DNA from: Verrucomicrobiota bacterium
GTDB lineage: Bacteria; Verrucomicrobiota; Verrucomicrobiia; Chthoniobacterales; JAFAMB01
Reading direction: 5' to 3'
Assembly (NCBI GenBank): GCA_019241095.1
Contig: JAFAXJ010000279.1
Location: 1-5,789 of the forward strand
Length of the DNA: 5,789 nucleotides
The stretch's first letter is position 1; each line of letters opens with the position of its first letter. The translations under genes were made by a program, and so were the position numbers. Positions 1-5,754 of the stretch are shown piece after piece. The notes below the pieces were generated by a model. That model searched no databases, was not told the DNA's origin, and saw nothing but the letters and a program-made list of their open reading frames with translations.

Positions 1-1
1 C

Positions 2-907
2 GAGGAATTCTTCGAAACACGTGCTGAAAAACGAGAGATCAAAACCAGTGAGGATGTGGTTGTGAGTAAGGTCGGGCGAGAACTTTACGAAAAGTTTTTT
101 CGCGGTTATACTCGAAAACAATGGGGCATGGATCCTTCGGAACTGGATGCTTCCGTGACATCTCGAGTTCCGACACGCACAAACCGGGACCGGCGTTATT
201 TCACTGACGTCTACCAGTCGATGCCGGCCAAAGGCTATACAAGGCTTTTCGAAAACATGCTGGATCATCCCAACATAAAGGTCCTTCTGAACACGGACTA
301 TCGTGAGATCAAGAAATCGATCCCGTTTGAGGAGATGATTTATACCGGGCCGATCGATGAATTTTTTGGCAACTGTTACGGTAAGCTACCTTACAGATCC
401 TTAAATTTCGTACATGAAACGCATGATTGTGAAACTTTTCAAGCAGCGCCCGTAGTTAATTACCCCAATGATTACGGATATACGCGCATCACCGAAATGA
501 AGTATCTAACTGGGCAAAAACACCCGAAGACTAGCATTATATATGAATTTCCTCAGTCAGAAGGGGATCCGTATTATCCTGTGCCGCGCCCTGAAAATGC
601 CAGTCTGTACCGACAATACCAACAGTTAGCTGATCAAACGCCAGGTGTTTATTTTGTAGGTCGTTTGGCATCGTACCGATATTATAATATGGATCAGGTG
701 GTAGGAGCAGCATTAACGCTCTACGCGAAGATCAGCGGATTGAGGCGTGCCAGAGAGAGTGCATCGTTTGTGTCTCACCCTGCACAGAACGGCTCAAATG
801 GACGTCTGGCGCGTTTGGGTGATAAAGGACCTCGGTTAGCGAACGGATCGATGGGAGCGAATTCAGTAGATACGAGTACTGAGAAGCTTGGTGCTGGCGG
901 CGTATAG
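2..907 (+). CDS. glf: UDP-galactopyranose mutase, 5'-truncated by window edge
   Basis: A flavoenzyme that interconverts UDP-galactopyranose and UDP-galactofuranose in the cytoplasm, supplying galactofuranose for surface polysaccharides. The frame is open to the left edge, so the true start and the N-terminal FAD-binding GxGxxG region (about 130 residues by comparison with the ~367-residue E. coli enzyme) lie outside. A GTG at 56 is internal. Counting that codon as residue 1, the visible family hallmarks are GYTRKQWG (active-site Trp 23), SRVPTR (Arg 37), YFTDVYQ (Tyr 48), YTGPIDEFF (96-104), YRSLNF (113-118), GYTRITE (Arg 144) and GRLASYRYYNMDQ (202-214). These align with E. coli Glf almost without gaps. 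The Asp of the E. coli YYDMHQ motif is Asn here (residue 211), which I believe also occurs in other bacterial mutases. After the last conserved helix (about residue 226) comes a tail of ~57 residues rich in Gly, Ser, Asn and Arg that E. coli Glf lacks. The gene is convergent with rlmI, with 20 bp between the stops. Family assignment is very secure; upstream neighbours cannot be seen. Confidence 0.96.
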   Translation, partial: EEFFETRAEKREIKTSEDVVVSKVGRELYEKFFRGYTRKQWGMDPSELDASVTSRVPTRTNRDRRYFTDVYQSMPAKGYTRLFENMLDHPNIKVLLNTDYREIKKSIPFEEMIYTGPIDEFFGNCYGKLPYRSLNFVHETHDCETFQAAPVVNYPNDYGYTRITEMKYLTGQKHPKTSIIYEFPQSEGDPYYPVPRPENASLYRQYQQLADQTPGVYFVGRLASYRYYNMDQVVGAALTLYAKISGLRRARESASFVSHPAQNGSNGRLARLGDKGPRLANGSMGANSVDTSTEKLGAGGV

Positions 908-927
908 TCCAGCAGCGATCGTTTCCA

Positions 928-2097
928 CTACCGCGCCGGAATAGCTTGTAGCAGAAATCCTTTGAGGTATTCAGTTTCCGGTATGTGTGGCAAGATAGGA
1001 TGGTCTAACGATTGGGATAAACATCTGAGAACTCGCACGTGTTTCCGTGCATCGACCGTCGATTCAACTATCAGGTCAAGGAACATCTGTCGCGATACAT
1101 GATGAGAACATGAAAACGTCGCCAGATATCCGTCCGACGAAAGCAATTGAAGAGCTCTGAGATGAATTTCTTTGTAGCCCCGCCATGCGCTGTCCAAGTT
1201 CTGCTTTGACTTAGCGAATGATGGTGGATCGAGGATAATCAAGTCGAATTTTGTATTGGCTCTGATCTGCTCCGAAAGATAGTCGAAAACATTGTTTTGA
1301 ACCGCTTCGATCTCCAATCCGTTGAGAGCTGCGTTTCGCTGAATGCCGCTGACCAGGTCGCTACTGGACTCAACTGCCTGAACTCTCGTTGCCCCCCGTT
1401 TAGCACAGGCAAGAGCGAATGCCCCCTGGTTTGAAAAACAATCAAGAACCGCAGCGCTCGATGCCACTCCAGACACTATCTTGTAATTTTCAACCTGATC
1501 CAGATAAAAACCCGTCTTGTGACCTGAAAGCAAATCGACGGCAAATTTTATTCCGTCGATTTCGATCTGAAGCTCGGTGGGAGCCGTACCATACAGCACC
1601 CTGCTAATCGGTTGCAGACCTTCAGCTTTCCGAATTGGAGCGTCATTCCGCTCAATGATTGTCAGAGGTTCGGTCGACTGTCTGATCGCTTCAACAATCA
1701 GTTCCTTTTTGTGATCCATGGCGAACGTAAGGGTCTGCAGCACGATGTTACGCTCATACTGGTCGATAATAACTCCGGGCAGGCCGTCGCTCTCGCTCCA
1801 GACAAGCCTGCACGGATCGCGGTATGCTCCTATCCTCCTTCTTGATTCGATTGCTTGTCGTATCCGACGAAAGAAGAACTCGAAATCTAGTGTCTGTTTA
1901 CGTCTGGAAAATCGACGAGCGACAATCTGGGAATTAGGATTGTAAATGGCTGAACCGAGGCTCCTGTCCTTGCCATCTCTCAGCGAAACAACATCTCCCG
2001 CCTGAGGTTCTCCGAAGGTCTTTAGAACCTCGGTCTTATATACCCAATCGTGGCCGCGAAAAATACGAGCTCGCGGTTTCACGACGATGCCAGCCAT
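928..2097 (-). CDS. rlmI: RlmI-family 23S rRNA m5C methyltransferase (PUA + Rossmann methyltransferase)
   Basis: A SAM-dependent methyltransferase of the RlmI/YccW family; the E. coli member makes 5-methylcytosine at C1962 of 23S rRNA. The protein is 389 residues, against 396 in E. coli. An N-terminal PUA-like RNA-binding domain (about 1-75, with HDWVY and GSAIYNPNSQI) is followed by a linking domain (SESDGLPGVIIDQY, 101-114; GHKTGFYLDQ, 192-201). The Rossmann methyltransferase core has motif I VLDCFSNQGAFAL (217-229), motif IV DPPSFAKSK (290-298) and motif VI TFSCSHHV (327-334); Cys 330 is the expected catalytic cysteine. The terminal DHP and YLKGF motifs are also present. The ATG is directly preceded in frame by TGA (2098-2100), so it is the most upstream start possible; no clear Shine-Dalgarno is seen. 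It lies 19 bp after the kamA stop on the same strand and is probably the second gene of that transcript. The exact target base is inferred from the family; RlmK/L-like or other large-subunit specificity is not excluded. Confidence 0.94.
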   Translation of the reverse strand: MAGIVVKPRARIFRGHDWVYKTEVLKTFGEPQAGDVVSLRDGKDRSLGSAIYNPNSQIVARRFSRRKQTLDFEFFFRRIRQAIESRRRIGAYRDPCRLVWSESDGLPGVIIDQYERNIVLQTLTFAMDHKKELIVEAIRQSTEPLTIIERNDAPIRKAEGLQPISRVLYGTAPTELQIEIDGIKFAVDLLSGHKTGFYLDQVENYKIVSGVASSAAVLDCFSNQGAFALACAKRGATRVQAVESSSDLVSGIQRNAALNGLEIEAVQNNVFDYLSEQIRANTKFDLIILDPPSFAKSKQNLDSAWRGYKEIHLRALQLLSSDGYLATFSCSHHVSRQMFLDLIVESTVDARKHVRVLRCLSQSLDHPILPHIPETEYLKGFLLQAIPAR

Positions 2098-2116
2098 TCA
2101 AGCAAAAGTATAAAGC

Positions 2117-3361
2117 TTATGATCTCTTCCAAAACTGGATCGAGTCATCCTCGTATTCACCAGCACTAGAATATTCTGTTCCGGCATTCCGCCCTCGGCT
2201 CCCGTCCATATGCGAAGGACTACCCTGTTCTGGGTATTCAAATACTTTCCCTTCATAGTTACGGATCACAATTTTCTCATGATCGTGGTACAAAGCGTAT
2301 CCAGGATTGATCGGGACTTTGCCACCGCCGCCCGGTGCGTCGATGACGAATTGTGGCACTGCATAGCCCGAAGTATGGCCGCGAAGACCCTCGATCAGCT
2401 CGATTCCCTTGGCCACCGATGTTCTAAGGTGAGACGAACCCTGAATCAGATCGCACTGATAAAGGTAGTAGGGTCGAACACGACTCATCAGCAGCTTGTG
2501 CACCAAAGCTTTCATTACTTCAAGGTCATCGTTGACGCCTTTGAGGAGCACGCTCTGATTGCCAAGTGGAATCCCGTGGTTAACGAGCATCTCCAGCGCC
2601 TTCCTTACTTCAATCGTCAGCTCGCGAGGATGGTTTACGTGAACACTCATCCACAGCGGATGAAATTCTTGGAGCATTCGGCACAATTCTGGCGTGATTC
2701 TTTGAGGCAAAAATATCGGGACGCGGGTTCCAATCCGTATAAACTCGACATGTTCGATGGCTCTAAGCCGTCTCAGAACGCCTCTCAATTTTTCATCCGA
2801 GAGAAGAAGTCCATCTCCGCCTGAGATCAGCACGTCTCTTACTTCAGAGTGAGCTTCCAAGTATTTGTAAGCCTCCTCAAAAGAGGTATGTAACTCCTGT
2901 TCACCAACTCCGCTTACGACCCGGCTCCGCGTGCAGTACCGGCAATACGAGGCACAACGGTCCGTCACCAGGAAGAGTACCCTATCGGGATAACGATGCA
3001 CGAGACCGGGTACAGGCATATGCGAATCCTCTCCGCAAGGATCTGCCATCTCCATCGGGGCTTTCTCGGTTTCCTCAAATCGTGGAATGACTTGCCGCCT
3101 GATTGGACAAGCGAGATCCTCGGGATCAATCAAATTGAAATAATGAGGAGTGACGGCAAAGGCAAGCTTGTTTCGGGAAAGAATGACTCCAGCCCGTTCT
3201 TTAGGTGTTAAACGTATTTTGGAATCGAGCTGCTCTAGAGTCGTTATGCGATTTTTTAATTGCCACTTCCAATCGTTCCAGAGGTTTGGATCAACTCCGG
3301 GCCAAAATCCCGGAGCGAACGACAGGAACCGCTTGTCGGCGGTTTCGGATAAGCTTTGCAT
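2117..3361 (-). CDS. kamA: Lysine 2,3-aminomutase (radical SAM, PLP-dependent)
   Basis: Converts L-lysine to beta-lysine using a [4Fe-4S] cluster, S-adenosylmethionine and PLP in the cytoplasm. The 414 residues match the size of the Clostridium subterminale enzyme (416). Visible are the radical-SAM motif CASYCRYC (Cys 136, 140, 143), the carboxylate-binding Arg in CTRSR (145), GGD (181-183), YQCD (Asp 304) and DAPGGGGK (Asp 341 and the PLP lysine Lys 348). From the first cluster Cys to Lys 348, the spacings equal those I recall for the clostridial C125/R134/D293/D330/K337 set. Both Asp residues that bind the substrate's epsilon-amine are kept, arguing for lysine rather than glutamate (which has Lys and Asn there), and CTRSR differs from the CFRRHF of EpmB. 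All four zinc-ligand Cys (clostridial 268, 375, 377, 380) are absent; residue 279 is Asp and the C-terminal tail has no Cys. ATG 3361 is the only reasonable start before the in-frame stop at 3404-3406. No acetyltransferase (ablB), epmA or efp gene is in view, so the pathway is unresolved. Confidence 0.95.
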   Translation of the reverse strand: MQSLSETADKRFLSFAPGFWPGVDPNLWNDWKWQLKNRITTLEQLDSKIRLTPKERAGVILSRNKLAFAVTPHYFNLIDPEDLACPIRRQVIPRFEETEKAPMEMADPCGEDSHMPVPGLVHRYPDRVLFLVTDRCASYCRYCTRSRVVSGVGEQELHTSFEEAYKYLEAHSEVRDVLISGGDGLLLSDEKLRGVLRRLRAIEHVEFIRIGTRVPIFLPQRITPELCRMLQEFHPLWMSVHVNHPRELTIEVRKALEMLVNHGIPLGNQSVLLKGVNDDLEVMKALVHKLLMSRVRPYYLYQCDLIQGSSHLRTSVAKGIELIEGLRGHTSGYAVPQFVIDAPGGGGKVPINPGYALYHDHEKIVIRNYEGKVFEYPEQGSPSHMDGSRGRNAGTEYSSAGEYEDDSIQFWKRS

Positions 3362-3369
3362 TTGAATTG

Positions 3370-3379
3370 ACTGATCAGT
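3370..3379. promoter_or_regulatory. 10-bp perfect palindrome at the predicted kamA start of transcription
   Basis: ACTGATCAGT is its own reverse complement. It sits between the putative kamA -10 box and the kamA ATG, where a bound repressor would block initiation. A 10-bp palindrome can arise by chance, so the operator role is only a suggestion. Confidence 0.25.
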
Positions 3380-3407
3380 AAAATAGAATCCGTAAATTGC
3401 TTGTCAA
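3380..3407 (-). promoter_or_regulatory. Sigma70-like promoter for the kamA-rlmI transcript
   Basis: On the minus strand a perfect -35 hexamer TTGACA (3402-3407) is followed after 16 bp by TATTTT (3380-3385), 4 of 6 matches to the -10 consensus. Initiation would fall near 3373, leaving a leader of only about 12 nt before the kamA ATG, with no Shine-Dalgarno. Its position in a divergent intergenic region directly before kamA supports it. This is read by eye, not from mapped transcripts. Confidence 0.5.
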
Positions 3408-3490
3408 CTTGAGGCCTGTCGGGTGTGGGATCGAGCTAATCAGGTTTGCTTCTTCTTGATTGCGATTGTCGCGTTGTGGGCACCAGCCTG

Positions 3491-3516
3491 GGAACATGAG
3501 CCTTTCGAACACGGTT
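3491..3516 (+). promoter_or_regulatory. Possible ECF-sigma promoter motif (GGAAC-N18-GTT) upstream of htrA
   Basis: GGAAC (3491-3495) and GTT (3514-3516) are separated by exactly 18 bp, the arrangement known for stress ECF sigma factors such as actinobacterial SigR/SigH/SigE. HtrA proteases are often under envelope-stress ECF control, which makes the match worth noting. Eight fixed bases carry little information, however, and the organism's sigma factors are unknown. Transcription from here would give a ~95 nt leader to htrA. Confidence 0.22.
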
Positions 3517-3615
3517 GTGAGCATTCCGGCATTTGAAGCTTATTCGCTTTTGATCAATGCAATGGCATCATCAAAAAAAGGTAGTATAAACGTTTCTCGT
3601 GATATTCTGTTCTGA
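3496..3615 (+). CDS. Small in-frame upstream ORF before htrA (39 codons), doubtful
   Basis: ATG at 3496 opens 39 codons ending in TGA at 3613-3615, one codon before the htrA ATG and in the same reading frame. TTG codons at 3460 and 3466 would lengthen it to about 50 codons; an in-frame TGA at 3457-3459 closes it off. The predicted peptide (starting MSLSNTVVSIPAF) resembles nothing I know and shows no domain or clear membrane segment. There is no well-spaced Shine-Dalgarno. It could be a leader peptide, an N-terminal extension of HtrA interrupted by TGA, or chance. If either putative htrA promoter in this region is the one used, the first codons would not be transcribed. I list it because of its exact abutment with htrA. 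Confidence 0.15.
   Translation: MSLSNTVVSIPAFEAYSLLINAMASSKKGSINVSRDILF
3548..3576. repeat. Imperfect inverted repeat overlapping the putative htrA -35 box
   Basis: The outer arms TTTTGAT (3548-3554) and ATCAAAA (3570-3576) are exact reverse complements. Inside them, ATGC (3557-3560) pairs with GCAT (3565-3568) around a 4-nt loop, with a 2/1-nt mismatch between the two blocks. Neither strand has a U-tract directly after the structure, so it does not look like an intrinsic terminator. It overlaps the -35 position of the best sigma70-like promoter before htrA, the typical place for a repressor operator. Confidence 0.4.
3562..3590 (+). promoter_or_regulatory. Sigma70-like promoter for htrA
   Basis: TATAAA (3585-3590, 5 of 6 matches to the -10 consensus) lies 17 bp downstream of ATGGCA (3562-3567, 4 of 6 matches to TTGACA). 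Initiation near 3597 would give a leader of about 22 nt to the htrA ATG. A run of seven A's (3573-3579) lies in the spacer. This is the best vegetative promoter candidate on the plus strand of the 257-bp divergent region. Confidence 0.4.
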
Positions 3616-3618
3616 ATT

Positions 3619-5049
3619 ATGAGCGTACTGAATCGCGTGCCGGCCTTTTTAGGTGGAGGAACTATTTTTTCAAAGGTGTTCGCGGCCGCATTATTTGCGA
3701 ATACAGTAGCTCCGCTTACTCCAAAAGATATTGCGCACCAGTTGAATGATGCTTACACCGCTGTCTACGATAAAGTTGCGCCCACTGTGGTGGTAATCGA
3801 TGTAGAAAAGGACGGTCATCAATCAGAGTCCCATGATCCGATGGACGGATTCGATTTCTTCTTTCGGGGACCTAGGGACGATGGAGAACAGCCGGATCAA
3901 AGCGAGGGTTCTGGGTTTATCAGCCGCTCAGATGGCTACATCATTACCAATAATCACGTCATTGAAGGCGCAGATAAGATCCTGGTGAAGCTGAAAGATG
4001 GGCGCAGTTTTTCGGCACGGGTGATTGGAGTAGATGATCGCACTGATATCTCTGTAATCAAGATTGAAGCTAGCGGTTTGCCGGTTGCGACTTTTGCGGA
4101 TAGCGATCAGGTCAAAGTGGGGGAGTTAGTCTGTGCTATAGGAACTCCATACAAATTTGCTTACACTTTCACTACCGGGGTCGTCAGCGCTAAAAGCCGC
4201 AATGAACTTCTGAGCGACAAATATGAAGATTACATTCAGACGGACGCGGCGATCAATCCGGGCAATAGCGGCGGCCCCTTATGCGACATTGACGGGCAAG
4301 TGATCGGAATCAACACCTTGATACACGGGCTAAACCGAGGTTTGGGGTTTGCGATATCAAGTAATTTAGCCAAAAAGGTCAGCGAAGCTTTGATTGCTTC
4401 CGGCCGAATCGTCAGGCCCTGGCTTGGGATCATTATCGAAAGCTTGGATGATCAAAATCCGAGCGACATATTCAAAGGACTGAACAAGGGTGTCGTGGTT
4501 CGGACCGTTCAGGCAGACACTCCAGCGGCGAAAAGCGATTTGCGCCCCGCCGATGTCATAACGGATGTGGACGGAGTTGCAGTGGCAAATGCTCGAGACT
4601 TGCAGAATGAGATCTTGAAGAAGAAGATAGGCGAGCACGTCTTATTGGGAGTTTGGCGGAATGGCAGAAGAATGAGCGTAGACGTCAAGACCGAAGAGCT
4701 TCCGAACGATCCCAACCGCTTAGCTACCAATTCACCGTTTATGCCGCCGAAAGAAAACCTGGCGACTGGTTTTGGGGCCAAGGTCGAGGATGTTACTCCC
4801 GACCTGGAACGGAACTTTGGACTGAAATCGGACTCGGGTGTGGTGGTAGTAGAAGTGGTGCCTAGCAGCCCCGCAGCACTGGCCGACATTCATGTTGGCG
4901 ATCTCATAACAGAGGTGGGAAGAACCGGAGTCACTAACATAGATTCCTTTCAAAGCGCTTTAAACGAGCAGAAAGGAAAGCCTAATTTACTTCTGTTGCT
5001 TGATCGGAAAGGTGTTAAAACCTATTCCATCGTCAAAACTGTGAATTAG
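3619..5049 (+). CDS. htrA: Do/DegP-family (HtrA) serine endoprotease with two PDZ domains
   Basis: An envelope protein quality-control protease/chaperone of family S1C, expected to act outside the cytoplasmic membrane on misfolded proteins. The 476 residues match the usual DegP/DegQ length. The trypsin-like domain spans about 45-260, with an acidic, Phe-containing LA-loop-like stretch (63-95) and the catalytic triad His 113 (TNNHVIEGA), Asp 143 (RTDISVIKI) and Ser 217 (NPGNSGGP). PDZ1 (about 266-360) begins at RPWLGI and carries TPAAKSDLRPADVI; PDZ2 (about 385-472) carries SSPAALADIHVGDLI. The N-terminus has a short hydrophobic run after a Lys (SKVFAAALFANTVA, 18-31), compatible with a weak signal peptide or membrane anchor but not textbook. 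ATG 3619 is preceded by in-frame TGA at 3613-3615, so nothing further upstream is possible without readthrough; no Shine-Dalgarno precedes it. A purine-rich GGTGGAGGA (3652-3660) lies inside the coding region, but no good start follows at proper spacing. It is transcribed divergently from kamA, with a regulator gene 78 bp downstream on the same strand. Confidence 0.95.
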   Translation: MSVLNRVPAFLGGGTIFSKVFAAALFANTVAPLTPKDIAHQLNDAYTAVYDKVAPTVVVIDVEKDGHQSESHDPMDGFDFFFRGPRDDGEQPDQSEGSGFISRSDGYIITNNHVIEGADKILVKLKDGRSFSARVIGVDDRTDISVIKIEASGLPVATFADSDQVKVGELVCAIGTPYKFAYTFTTGVVSAKSRNELLSDKYEDYIQTDAAINPGNSGGPLCDIDGQVIGINTLIHGLNRGLGFAISSNLAKKVSEALIASGRIVRPWLGIIIESLDDQNPSDIFKGLNKGVVVRTVQADTPAAKSDLRPADVITDVDGVAVANARDLQNEILKKKIGEHVLLGVWRNGRRMSVDVKTEELPNDPNRLATNSPFMPPKENLATGFGAKVEDVTPDLERNFGLKSDSGVVVVEVVPSSPAALADIHVGDLITEVGRTGVTNIDSFQSALNEQKGKPNLLLLLDRKGVKTYSIVKTVN

Positions 5050-5055
5050 CCGCCC

Positions 5056-5086
5056 GGAGAGCACCTGAGCCGGCTTTCGTGTCTCC
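5056..5086 (+). other. Possible stem-loop between htrA and the downstream regulator
   Basis: GGAGA plus CAC (5056-5064, one bulged G at 5061) can pair with GTG plus TCTCC (5079-5086), giving an 8-bp stem. The 14-nt loop contains the self-complementary AGCCGGCT. No U-tract follows, so it is a poor intrinsic terminator. It could attenuate or stabilise the htrA 3' end, or be chance. Confidence 0.25.
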
Positions 5087-5117
5087 AAGCGGAACTACGC
5101 TGGAAGAGTGACCTGGT

Positions 5118-5121
5118 AGGA
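5118..5121 (+). promoter_or_regulatory. Ribosome binding site of the SufR-like gene
   Basis: AGGA within GGTAGGAAATC lies 6 nt before the ATG at 5128. It is the only well-placed Shine-Dalgarno among the visible gene starts and supports this start codon. Confidence 0.55.
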
Positions 5122-5127
5122 AATCAG

Positions 5128-5754
5128 ATGAAGAGGATTAGCGAAACTGGCCGATCCCAAAGATTGAGGATAATAAACGTTCTAAAAAAAACCCAAGGGC
5201 TGTCAGTTGCTGAGCTGGGAGTGGCATTGAGGCTCAGCTATATGGGGGTTAAAAGGCACTGTGAGGAACTCGAGCGTCAAGGATACGTAGACACCTGGCG
5301 TCGGCCGAAGCCAATTGGAAGACCAGAGAAGGTGCATCGCTTGACACTGAAGGCTTTGACCTTTTTTCCGACTGCGAGCAACAGCGCGACGATTGCGCTT
5401 CTGAATGCCGCAAATCGATTGTATGGGCATGCAGCTGCGGAAAAGCTCCTGTATTCAGTCTTCAACGCGAAGACAGACGAGTATCTAAATCAGATTCGCG
5501 GGCACACCGTCATCGATCTTGCGAGGGCGTTAGAACGAATCCGGGATAAAGAGGGTTACCTTTGCGAGCTAACCTGCGAGGAACCTCTCGTGCTGACTGA
5601 ATATCATTCTCCTATTTACGATTTACTGACCGCCTTTCCACTGGTGAGACGTTTGGAGCGTGAGATGATGGAACGGGCTTTAGGTGTTCGCCTTGAGAGA
5701 CACGAGGAAATGATTTCTGGCTTGTATCGCTGCCAATTCAAAATGCTGACGTGA
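5128..5754 (+). CDS. SufR-like (COG2345) winged-helix transcriptional regulator with rearranged cysteines
   Basis: A DNA-binding repressor-type protein of 208 residues. Residues about 10-55 form a winged helix-turn-helix (SVAELGVALRLSYMGVKRHCEELERQGYV region), with a basic wing containing GRPEKVHRLT (64-73). The C-terminal half follows the SufR/COG2345 pattern: GYLCEL (143-148), SPIYDLLTAFP (161-171), LEREM (176-180), the region near RHEEM and finally GLYRCQF (198-204). In Fe-S-sensing SufR proteins the cluster is held by Cys in a CxxxCP motif and the last Cys; a further Cys in the FPELC-like motif is conserved. Here the CxxxCP positions are Thr 157 and Ser 161, and the FPELC Cys is Arg 174. 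Only Cys 202 remains. A CxxxC pair (Cys 146, Cys 150) lies about 11 residues upstream, and Cys 45 is in the recognition region. It may therefore bind a cluster differently, bind a metal, or bind nothing. It lies 78 bp after htrA, possibly in the same transcript, and its stop overlaps a possible next start. I give no gene symbol because the target is unknown. Confidence 0.85.
   Translation: MKRISETGRSQRLRIINVLKKTQGLSVAELGVALRLSYMGVKRHCEELERQGYVDTWRRPKPIGRPEKVHRLTLKALTFFPTASNSATIALLNAANRLYGHAAAEKLLYSVFNAKTDEYLNQIRGHTVIDLARALERIRDKEGYLCELTCEEPLVLTEYHSPIYDLLTAFPLVRRLEREMMERALGVRLERHEEMISGLYRCQFKMLT

Noticed and set aside
892..914. TGCTGG/CCAGCA hairpin at the glf stop codon as a terminator between glf and rlmI
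   Set aside because: Only 6 bp of stem with an 11-nt loop and no U-tract on either strand; insufficient for an intrinsic terminator.
2210..2824. 204-codon plus-strand open frame inside kamA
   Set aside because: It is fully antisense to a lysine 2,3-aminomutase with all catalytic motifs, and its translation shows no recognisable domain; a frame shadow.
2117..3361. EpmB (EF-P lysine 2,3-aminomutase) or glutamate 2,3-aminomutase identity
   Set aside because: The length of 414 residues, CTRSR after the cluster motif, and both substrate Asp residues (304, 341) fit free-lysine KAM; EpmB is shorter with CFRRHF, and the glutamate enzyme has Lys and Asn at the Asp positions.
3548..3579. Inverted repeat followed by an A-run as a terminator
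   Set aside because: The A-run follows the structure on the plus strand; on the minus strand the T-run precedes the hairpin instead of following it, so neither strand has the required hairpin-then-U order.
3652..3678. Alternative htrA start at GTG 3676 after GGTGGAGGA
   Set aside because: The spacing of about 15 nt is too long, and this start would remove the only positive charge before the hydrophobic N-terminal stretch.
4509..4889. 126-codon minus-strand open frame inside htrA
   Set aside because: It is antisense to the PDZ-coding part of htrA, with a low-complexity Ser/Thr-rich translation and no upstream signals.
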